From assembly GCA_946410005.1 (NCBI GenBank), contig CAMJYS010000019.1:1-10044 (forward strand): a DNA stretch of 10,044 bases, written 5' to 3'. The notes beneath the pieces are model-generated. The model was not told where the DNA came from and did no database searches. It saw only the letters and a list, made by a program, of their open reading frames with translations. This DNA comes from an uncultured Clostridia bacterium. GTDB lineage: Bacteria > Bacillota > Clostridia > Oscillospirales > Acutalibacteraceae. Positions within the stretch are counted from its first letter, which is position 1, and each line of letters begins with the position of its first letter. Of the stretch, positions 1 to 4,706 are shown piece after piece. Made by a program: the position numbers and the translations under genes.

Positions 1-324
1 CTTTAAAACTATAGTAACATGAGAACTTCTTTTTTCTATTCTGTATGCTCTGCCTTTTGACATCGGTCTAATTCTTTTTAGAATTGGTCCCGGGCAAACA
101 AAGCATTCTGAAACATAAAGACTGGCTACGTCCATTTGATAGTTATTTACTGCGTTCGCCATTGCTGATTTAAGAAGTTTTTTCAAATATTCACATGCAG
201 ATTTTGGCGTATTTTCTAAAACTGCCATTGCATAATCTACAGGCTTATTTCTGATTAAATCAAGCACTACAGATACTTTTCTTGGCGAAATACGCGCATA
301 TCTTAAATGTGCTTTCGCTTCCAT
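1..324 (-). CDS. rplV: 50S ribosomal protein L22 (uL22), 3' end cut by the window
   Basis: Large-subunit protein that binds 23S rRNA; its long beta-hairpin lines the exit tunnel. Translating the minus strand from the ATG at 322-324 gives 108 codons open to base 1. The N-terminus MEAKAHLRYARISPRKV carries the family's RxSPRKV pattern, and the C-terminal hairpin region (about residues 80-108, with CPGPILKRIRP, SKGRAYRI and SSHVTIVL) is typical. Full-length uL22 is about 110-115 residues, so only the last few codons and the stop lie outside. A Shine-Dalgarno (AAAGGAG) sits 22 bases or less upstream, in the short gap after rpsS, consistent with operon transcription. Identity is secure; only the 3' end is missing. 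Confidence 0.95.
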   Translation of the reverse strand, partial: MEAKAHLRYARISPRKVSVVLDLIRNKPVDYAMAVLENTPKSACEYLKKLLKSAMANAVNNYQMDVASLYVSECFVCPGPILKRIRPMSKGRAYRIEKRSSHVTIVLK

Positions 325-346
325 TAATCACAACTCCTTTCGTGAG

Positions 347-625
347 TTATTTTTTACCTGTGGTCTTTGAACCCGCGTGACCTTTGAATGTTCTTGTAGG
401 TGCAAATTCACCAAGTTTGTGTCCTACCATATCTTCAGTTACATAAACCGGAACATGTTTGCGACCGTCATGTACTGCAAACGTATGTCCTACAAACTCA
501 GGGAAAATTGTTGATGATCTGCTCCATGTTTTAAGAACCTTTTTTTCGCCGCTCTTATTTAATTCTTGAACTCTTTTTAAGAGCTTTTCAAATACAAAAG
601 GTGCTTTTTTCAAACTTCTACTCAC
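347..625 (-). CDS. rpsS: 30S ribosomal protein S19 (uS19)
   Basis: Small-subunit head protein that, with S13, contacts 16S rRNA and the A-site tRNA side of the head. The 92-residue product has the usual length and motifs: [11 protein letters not shown] at the start, [19 protein letters not shown] in the middle (residues 34-52), [20 protein letters not shown] (57-76) and TRTFKGHAG near the end (77-85). The start is ATG with an AAGGAGA-type ribosome binding site in the 22-base gap after rplB. It lies between rplB and rplV, the standard S10 operon order. Nothing unusual is seen. Confidence 0.98.
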   Translation of the reverse strand: MSRSLKKAPFVFEKLLKRVQELNKSGEKKVLKTWSRSSTIFPEFVGHTFAVHDGRKHVPVYVTEDMVGHKLGEFAPTRTFKGHAGSKTTGKK

Positions 626-647
626 TGTATCAATCTCCTTTCCCTAA

Positions 648-1481
648 TTATTTACTATTTCTACGTTTAACGATAAATTTATTAGATGCCTTTTTCTTAG
701 ATCTTGTCTTATATCCAAGAGCAGGTTTACCCCAAGGTGTTGTTGGTCCCGGACGACCTACCGGAGATTTACCTTCACCACCACCGTGTGGGTGATCGCA
801 TGGGTTCATGACGGAACCACGTACGGTTGGTCTCCAACCCATATTACGTTTACGACCGGCTTTACCGATTTTTACGTTTTCGTGGTCAATGTTTCCTACT
901 TGACCGATTGAAGCCATACACTCTTCAGGAACATTTCTAAGCTCTCCCGAAGGAAGTCTTAAAAGTGCCATTTTGTTTTCTTTTGCCATTAATTGAGCCA
1001 TGTTTCCTGCTGCTCTGGCAAGTTGTGCGCCTTTTCCGGGATAAAGCTCTACGTTGTGGATAAATGTACCAACCGGTATGCTCGAAAGCGGAAGTGCGTT
1101 ACCAACTTTTATGTCTGCGCTTGTGCCGGCCATAATTTCTTGACCAACTGTTAATCCTTGAGGAGCAATAATGTATCTTTTTTCTCCGTCAGAATAACCA
1201 ACAAGTGCGATATGTGAAGAACGGTTTGGATCGTATTCTAAAGTTAATACTTTACCCGGTACATCGAATTTTTGACGTTTAAAGTCAATAATACGATATT
1301 TTTTACGATTTCCGCCGCCTCTGTGACGAACTGTTATACGGCCGTAGCTATTTCTTCCTGCTTTTTTGTTAAGCGAACGAAGCAAGCTTTTTTCTGGGCC
1401 ATTTTTTGACAATTCCGAATAATCGGTTACCGACATATTTCTTCTTGAAGGTGTAGTCGGTTTATAATTTTTAATTGCCAT
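648..1481 (-). CDS. rplB: 50S ribosomal protein L2 (uL2)
   Basis: Primary 23S rRNA-binding protein needed for subunit joining and close to the peptidyl transferase centre. The 277 residues match the family length. Visible marks are the N-terminal KPTTPSRRN segment, [17 protein letters not shown] (47-63), and the C-terminal signature [20 protein letters not shown] (226-245), whose conserved His is H230; the lysine/arginine-rich tail is also typical. The start is ATG with AAGGAGA about 9 bases upstream. The unusual point is the upstream side: the gap to rplW is 336 bases instead of the usual few tens and contains another ORF (1562-1834) and a small GGAGG/CCTCC hairpin. Confidence 0.98.
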   Translation of the reverse strand: MAIKNYKPTTPSRRNMSVTDYSELSKNGPEKSLLRSLNKKAGRNSYGRITVRHRGGGNRKKYRIIDFKRQKFDVPGKVLTLEYDPNRSSHIALVGYSDGEKRYIIAPQGLTVGQEIMAGTSADIKVGNALPLSSIPVGTFIHNVELYPGKGAQLARAAGNMAQLMAKENKMALLRLPSGELRNVPEECMASIGQVGNIDHENVKIGKAGRKRNMGWRPTVRGSVMNPCDHPHGGGEGKSPVGRPGPTTPWGKPALGYKTRSKKKASNKFIVKRRNSK

Positions 1482-1512
1482 AAATTCACTCTCCTTATTT
1501 TTTTAGCTTTGC

Positions 1513-1528
1513 GGAGGCTGACTCCTCC
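1513..1528 (-). other. Small hairpin GGAGG-6 nt-CCTCC upstream of rplB
   Basis: In the RNA of the minus strand, GGAGG (bases 1528-1524) can pair with CCTCC (1517-1513) around the loop AGTCAG. The 5' arm is itself a perfect Shine-Dalgarno core, but no ATG, GTG or TTG follows at a useful distance, and rplB has its own site further on. No U-run follows, so it is not a classical terminator. It could be an RNA-stability or processing hairpin, or a leftover translation signal. The stem is only 5 bp, so function is uncertain. Confidence 0.35.
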
Positions 1529-1552
1529 TTACATTGCTTATTAAAATAGTTT

Positions 1553-1809
1553 TTATAAAATTCACCAAAGTTCCCACAAATGTTTTTTGCCTAATAATTC
1601 AACCACTATGAAAAAAATTGTAACAATAATTGCTATTACAAATACTATCACTAAAATTTTTTTATATTTTTGGAACACATTAATACCTGATATATTTGAA
1701 ACCAGCATAGCTAATCCCCACAGTGCGCATTCAAAGCACACTTCTGTTATTCCTAAAGTTATTAAAATAATCGAAGAAGTATAGGCTACACTATAGAGGA
1801 ATTTTATAA
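1553..1809. repeat. 11-bp perfect inverted repeat bracketing the extra rplW-rplB segment
   Basis: TTATAAAATTC at 1553-1563 and its exact reverse complement GAATTTTATAA at 1799-1809 enclose nearly the whole additional ORF. The arms are AT-rich, so chance is a real possibility. Their position at both edges of material not expected in an S10 operon makes a miniature insertion worth considering. I see no convincing target-site duplication outside the arms. Confidence 0.3.
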
Positions 1810-1834
1810 GATTTTTATCAAACCATTCCCTCAA
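1562..1834 (-). CDS. Unrecognised small hydrophobic membrane protein inside the S10 operon
   Basis: I do not recognise this protein. From the TTG at 1832-1834 it has 90 residues and is strongly hydrophobic. There are three likely membrane segments (about residues 12-32, 36-51 and 58-81), charged loops such as QKYKK (55-59) and a basic/aromatic tail ending KKHLWELW. Two Cys (33 and 36) lie between the first and second segments. I prefer this start to the TTG at 1843 because AAAGGA is 10 bases before it but only 1 base before the earlier one. The gene begins inside the last codons of rplW in another frame, so translation may be coupled. No such gene is expected between rplW and rplB. An insertion, a lineage-specific gene or, less likely, a chance ORF are the options. 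Confidence 0.6.
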   Translation of the reverse strand: MREWFDKNLIKFLYSVAYTSSIILITLGITEVCFECALWGLAMLVSNISGINVFQKYKKILVIVFVIAIIVTIFFIVVELLGKKHLWELW

Positions 1835-2108
1835 AGAATTCAATTCCTTTACTATCTGCGGTTAAGGTTACATAAGCTTTTTTCCAAGATGCCGTGTAGC
1901 CACTTGTTCTTCCGCGACGACGGAATTTTCCTCTTATTTTCAAAGTATTTACTTTTGAAACTTTTACTCCAAAAACTTCTTCTACTGCTTTTGCAATATC
2001 AATTTTTGTAGCATCTTTAGCAACTTTAAAGGTGTATTTTTTATTCGGCATTCCACCCATTGTTTTTTCGGTAATGATTGGGCGAATTATTATATCGTGT
2101 GCCAACAT
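1818..2108 (-). CDS. rplW: 50S ribosomal protein L23 (uL23)
   Basis: 23S rRNA-binding protein at the tunnel exit, where it forms part of the docking site for trigger factor and the signal recognition particle. The 96-residue product has the family pattern: DIIIRPIITEKTM (5-17), YTFKVAKDATKIDIAKAVE (25-43), the VFGVKVSKVNTL segment (45-56) and the basic loop RGKFRRRGRTSGYTASWKKA (59-78). Its ATG shares one base with the rplD stop (TAATG), a sign of translational coupling. The last codons are overlapped in another frame by the start of the unexplained membrane-protein gene. Length and motifs are normal, so the overlap has not damaged L23. Confidence 0.97.
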   Translation of the reverse strand: MLAHDIIIRPIITEKTMGGMPNKKYTFKVAKDATKIDIAKAVEEVFGVKVSKVNTLKIRGKFRRRGRTSGYTASWKKAYVTLTADSKGIEFFEGMV

Positions 2109-2731
2109 TATGCGTACACCTCCTCAATTTTGCTAATGGAATCTTTTAATATTATCAATTTTTTAGCGTTCAAAATATCATAAACATTAAGACCACAAAC
2201 TTGCGAAGTTTTAACGCCGGGGATATTTCTCGCTGATTTTATGATTCTATCTTCGATTTCCGGTAAAACTATAAGCGATTTACCGTTTGCGCCTACTGCA
2301 TTTAACATATTAACAACAGATTTTGTTTTGTATTCTTCCATTGGCATGGAGTCGATAACTACGATGTTATTGTCAATAAATTTGCTTGAAAACGCAGATT
2401 TCATCGCTAAACGTCTAACTTTTTTGTTAAGAACATATCTGTAACTACGCGGTTTTGGTGCAAATACTATACCACCGTGAGTCCATTGCGGAGATCTTGT
2501 TGAACCTTGTCTTGCGTGACCTGTTCCTTTTTGTCTCCAAGGCTTTCTTCCGCCACCGGAAACTTCTGAACGGGTTAAAGCGCTTTGGGTTCCTTGGCGT
2601 TTGTTCGCAAGATGATTCACGACTACATCGTGCATTACAGATACATTAGGTTCTATTCCAAAAATCGAATCCGAAAGTTCGACTGCACCTACTTCTTTAC
2701 CCGCCATATCAAACACTGCTATATTAGGCAT
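2108..2731 (-). CDS. rplD: 50S ribosomal protein L4 (uL4)
   Basis: 23S rRNA-binding protein whose extended loop reaches the exit-tunnel constriction; in E. coli it also represses the S10 operon, but I cannot tell whether it does here. I place the start at ATG 2729-2731 ([15 protein letters not shown]), giving 207 residues with AAGGAGG upstream. An upstream in-frame start at 2761 would add ten residues, run into the end of rplC and translate the ribosome binding site itself, so I reject it. The tunnel loop is clear at about residues 53-97 ([20 protein letters not shown], then [16 protein letters not shown]). The C-terminal alpha/beta domain is complete. The stop overlaps the rplW start by one base. 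Confidence 0.97.
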   Translation of the reverse strand: MPNIAVFDMAGKEVGAVELSDSIFGIEPNVSVMHDVVVNHLANKRQGTQSALTRSEVSGGGRKPWRQKGTGHARQGSTRSPQWTHGGIVFAPKPRSYRYVLNKKVRRLAMKSAFSSKFIDNNIVVIDSMPMEEYKTKSVVNMLNAVGANGKSLIVLPEIEDRIIKSARNIPGVKTSQVCGLNVYDILNAKKLIILKDSISKIEEVYA

Positions 2732-2747
2732 TACAATTCCTCCTTCC

Positions 2748-3380
2748 TTATGCTTTAACACTATTGCGAATAAGAACTGTTCCGCCGTTTGGGCCAGGAA
2801 CTGCGCCTTTTATTGCAATAAGATTATTTTCAACATCAATTTTGGCTATTGTTAAATTTTGTATTGTAACTCTTTCTGCGCCTAAGTGACCGGCCATTTT
2901 TTTGCCTTTAAACACTCTGGACGGATCCGAACAAGCACCATTAGAACCACCTTTACGGACTACAGGGCCGGTACCGTGGCTTTCTTTCAAGCGTCTGAAA
3001 TTCCAACGTTTAATAACACCTGCGTATCCCTTACCTTTACTTGTTCCTACTACATCTACTTTTTCACCTGCTTCAAAAACATCCGCTTTAATGATATCGC
3101 CTACATTGTAGGTTGAAATATCTTCAAAACGACATTCCCTGAGCACTCTTTTTGGAGCAATACAAAATTTATCAAAATGTCCTTTTGCCGGCTTGTTTAC
3201 AAGCTTCGGTCTTAAATCGCCAAATCCAATTTGAACTGCTTCGTAGCCATCAGTTTCGATTGTTTTCTTTTGAGAAACAACGCATGGACCGGCCTCGATT
3301 ACTGTTACCGGAACAACTTTTCCGTTTTCGTCGAAAATCTGTGTCATACCGATTTTCTTACCAAGAATTGCTTTCTTCAT
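2748..3380 (-). CDS. rplC: 50S ribosomal protein L3 (uL3)
   Basis: Early-assembling 23S rRNA-binding protein whose long loop approaches the peptidyl transferase centre. The 210-residue product begins [20 protein letters not shown] and contains [10 protein letters not shown] (24-33), [17 protein letters not shown] (112-128), SHGTGP, and [20 protein letters not shown] near residues 148-167. The usual HRH-type segment after GTGP reads VVRK here, a mild divergence in an otherwise normal loop. The ATG is preceded by AGGAGGAG. A hairpin lies in the 70-base gap after rpsJ. The 16-base gap to rplD consists of that gene's ribosome binding site. Confidence 0.97.
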   Translation of the reverse strand: MKKAILGKKIGMTQIFDENGKVVPVTVIEAGPCVVSQKKTIETDGYEAVQIGFGDLRPKLVNKPAKGHFDKFCIAPKRVLRECRFEDISTYNVGDIIKADVFEAGEKVDVVGTSKGKGYAGVIKRWNFRRLKESHGTGPVVRKGGSNGACSDPSRVFKGKKMAGHLGAERVTIQNLTIAKIDVENNLIAIKGAVPGPNGGTVLIRNSVKA

Positions 3381-3414
3381 TTTTTCTCCTCCTATTTAGG
3401 TTATTGGTTGACTT

Positions 3415-3449
3415 GAAAAATCAACATGACCTCGACCGCATGTTGGTTG
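3415..3449 (-). other. rpsJ-rplC intergenic hairpin with an alternative downstream pairing
   Basis: CAACATG (3422-3428) and CATGTTG (3439-3445) form a perfect 7-bp stem around a 10-base loop, just after the rpsJ stop. In the transcript the stem is followed by GATTTTTC, a short U-run that makes it look like a weak terminator or attenuator. The 3' arm (GTTGA) can instead pair with TCAAC immediately downstream, across ATTTTTCAAG. The two pairings exclude each other. Nothing here shows which protein or signal would choose between them; it could equally be a processing or stability hairpin. Confidence 0.4.
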
Positions 3450-3450
3450 A

Positions 3451-3762
3451 TTAGAGTTTAATCTCTGTTTCAACACCTGCAGGGAGTTCAAGGTTCATCA
3501 AAGCATCAACGGTTTTGTTGAGCGGCTTTTTGATGTCAATCAGCCTTTTGTGTGTTCTCATTTCAAATTGTTCACGGCTGTCTTTGTTTACGTGAACTGA
3601 ACGAAGAATTGTTACGACTTGCTTTTCTGTTGGTAATGGGATAGGGCCCGAAACCTTCGAACCAGTTCTGATAGCTGTTTGAACAACTTTTGCGGCTGCT
3701 TGGTCAACAAGCTTTGCATCATAACCTTTGATTTTGATTCTGATTTTTTCTTTGACTGCCAT
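3451..3762 (-). CDS. rpsJ: 30S ribosomal protein S10 (uS10, NusE)
   Basis: Small-subunit head protein that also joins NusB in antitermination complexes. The 103-residue product has the signature [20 protein letters not shown] (38-57) followed by [20 protein letters not shown] (58-77), which covers the long rRNA-binding loop; the N-terminal [10 protein letters not shown] strand (5-14) is typical. The start is ATG with AAGGAGG 8-9 bases upstream. It is the first gene of the S10 operon here, about 290 bases downstream of a good promoter. In many Firmicutes tuf or fusA precede it, but here a peptide gene with its own terminator does, so the operon starts independently. Confidence 0.98.
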   Translation of the reverse strand: MAVKEKIRIKIKGYDAKLVDQAAAKVVQTAIRTGSKVSGPIPLPTEKQVVTILRSVHVNKDSREQFEMRTHKRLIDIKKPLNKTVDALMNLELPAGVETEIKL

Positions 3763-4052
3763 TAAATCGCCTCCTTACTCAAAAATAGTCAGTGGGCGTA
3801 CACTTTTATTAATCAACCCTTCCGGGTGTTTCATAACTGCAATTAAATAAAAACGGATCGACGCCACGTTCAACCCGGATTAATAAAAAGTGTATAATAT
3901 CTAATGTAATATGTATTTTTCGCATAAAAAACATAATTAAATTAAATATTCTAAAAATCCTTCGCCCGGTTTAAAATCGGACATACTCCACGGAAAAACC
4001 AGCCGGAAAGCTGCAACCTCCCGCTTCAACGCATATCATTTTGCAGTCGTAC
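3763..4052 (-). ncRNA. Long 5' leader of the S10 operon, candidate structured regulatory RNA
   Basis: From the predicted start near 4052 to the rpsJ ATG is about 290 untranslated bases, much longer than a ribosome binding site needs. The first 90 or so bases are less AT-rich than the rest and can pair: CTGCAA (4046-4041) with TTGCAG (4016-4011), enclosing a purine-rich GCGGGAGG loop. Further on is an AT-rich stretch (about 3895-3960), then a long-armed hairpin (3799-3894), then the AAGGAGG site outside the hairpin. Ribosomal operons often carry leaders bound by one of their own products (L4 on the S10 leader of E. coli), so autogenous control is a fair guess. I cannot assign this leader to a known RNA family. 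Confidence 0.5.
3799..3894 (-). other. Long-armed inverted repeat in the S10 leader
   Basis: TACACTTTTATTAATC (3799-3814) is matched by GATTAATAAAAAGTGTA (3878-3894): 16 pairs with one bulged base. Inside, TCCGGGT (3821-3827) can pair with ACCCGGA (3873-3879), extending the stem across a bulge. Alternatively ACCC TTCC GGGT (3816-3827) folds locally. The rpsJ ribosome binding site lies outside the stem, so the hairpin does not simply hide it. There is no U-run directly after the 3' arm in the transcript, which argues against a plain terminator. Confidence 0.5.
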
Positions 4053-4058
4053 CTTTAC

Positions 4059-4087
4059 ATATTACCATATCCGCATAAATAAATCAA
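4059..4087 (-). promoter_or_regulatory. S10 operon promoter, sigma-A type with extended -10
   Basis: On the minus strand, TTGATT (4087-4082) is the -35 box, followed by a 17-base spacer and TAATAT (4064-4059) as the -10 box, preceded by the TG of an extended -10 (TGG TAATAT). Transcription would start near 4052. The site lies about 30 bases downstream of the terminator of the preceding peptide gene, so the two transcription units are cleanly separated. Spacing and boxes are close to consensus. Confidence 0.75.
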
Positions 4088-4110
4088 CCATTTTTGTAAA
4101 CATTTTTTCT

Positions 4111-4150
4111 AAAATTTTAAAAGCGCACGAATAACATAACTCGTACGCTT
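4111..4150 (-). terminator. Rho-independent terminator after the double-glycine peptide gene
   Basis: AAGCGCACGA (4121-4130) and TCGTACGCTT (4141-4150) make a 10-bp stem with one G-U type pair in the minus-strand RNA and a 10-base loop. It is followed on the minus strand by TTTTAAAATTTT. It starts 16 bases after the TAA of the peptide gene. The other side has a broken T-run too (TTATTTTATT), so it might work in both directions, but no plus-strand gene is seen to need it. Confidence 0.75.
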
Positions 4151-4166
4151 ATTTTATTAATATTAA

Positions 4167-4547
4167 TTAATCCTCAAGACCGATTTTTTGGCAGATATAT
4201 TCTCCGAGTTTCCAACCACTAACAGCAAACAAAGGCATGGTGACATATTCAGACTTTCCAATAATATCCGCACATCTATTAATCTCCGAACCATACTCAT
4301 CTTTAATATCCCCAAAATTTTTTAGTTTCGGAAGTCCATTTTTTGCCATATAATGAGCACATATACCAACCCCCAAACCAAAAGCACAAATTGCATCAAC
4401 AACGTTAGAGCCAAACACTCCTGTAACTACTGAACAAGTACCCTTTATTGCATAGGCGCCTGTTTTTTTAGCAATTTGCTTTGCTGTAATTCCACCTGAG
4501 ATTTCATCTAATTGACAATCTTCTAATTTAACTATTGAATTTTTCAT
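4167..4547 (-). CDS. Double-glycine leader peptide precursor, bacteriocin- or pheromone-like
   Basis: The 126-residue product begins with a classic double-glycine leader: IVKLEDCQLDEISGG (5-19), with the spaced hydrophobics, acidic residues and GG that peptidase-containing ABC transporters (PCAT, C39 peptidase) cleave. Cleavage after G19 would release a 107-residue product. Its first half (about 31-68) is Gly/Ala-rich and hydrophobic with GxxxG (57-61), as in pore-forming class II bacteriocins. The second half is more polar and ends LGEYICQKIGLED. Cys lie at 11, 38, 54, 63, 92 and 119. The core is long for class II. The gene has its own promoter, an AAAGGAT site and a terminator. No C39 transporter or immunity gene is beside it, so export must be encoded elsewhere. 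A signalling or unrelated GG-exported protein is the alternative. Confidence 0.7.
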   Translation of the reverse strand: MKNSIVKLEDCQLDEISGGITAKQIAKKTGAYAIKGTCSVVTGVFGSNVVDAICAFGLGVGICAHYMAKNGLPKLKNFGDIKDEYGSEINRCADIIGKSEYVTMPLFAVSGWKLGEYICQKIGLED

Positions 4548-4581
4548 AATCCAACATCCTTTCTTAATTATATGATTAATT

Positions 4582-4623
4582 CAACTATAGTTATATAATA
4601 TCACAATTATTTTAAAAAATCAA
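4582..4623 (-). promoter_or_regulatory. Promoter of the double-glycine peptide gene, with a palindrome at the start point
   Basis: On the minus strand TTGATT (4623-4618), a 17-base spacer and TATTAT (4600-4595) form a sigma-A promoter with an extended -10 (TGA TATTAT). The layout matches that of the S10 promoter. The predicted start is near 4588 and falls inside the perfect 10-bp palindrome AACTATAGTT (4582-4591), a possible repressor site, although a short AT-rich palindrome can arise by chance. The untranslated leader is about 40 bases. Confidence 0.6.
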
Positions 4624-4706
4624 GAATATTTTTTATTTTCTACGTGTTGCTACTAGTTTTTTGATAATTTTAATATAATTTATGCAAAATCAACAACAGT
4701 TTTGTG

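Noticed and set aside
1538..1769. 11-base direct repeat TTATTAAAATA (1538-1548 and 1759-1769) as an insertion scar
   Set aside because: All A/T, and its second copy lies inside the ORF, not at the edge of the extra segment; chance is the simplest explanation.
2732..2761. Longer N-terminus for L4 starting at 2761
   Set aside because: It would translate the Shine-Dalgarno of rplD and overlap rplC; the family start [11 protein letters not shown] with AAGGAGG upstream is at 2731.
2886..3454. Plus-strand ORFs opposite rplC, and similar ones opposite rplD, mreB and dut
   Set aside because: They lie antisense to secure genes, have low-complexity translations, no ribosome binding site and no family features.
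3895..3960. Second S10 promoter around TATTAT (3900-3895) in the AT-rich stretch
   Set aside because: No acceptable -35 box at 16-18 bases; -10-like words are expected by chance in such AT-rich DNA, and a better promoter lies upstream.
4624..4706. Terminator after the PBP2 gene (GCACAAAA...TTTTGC)
   Set aside because: The stem is short, AT-rich and bulged, with no proper U-run, so I cannot support a terminator; read-through into the peptide gene is possible.
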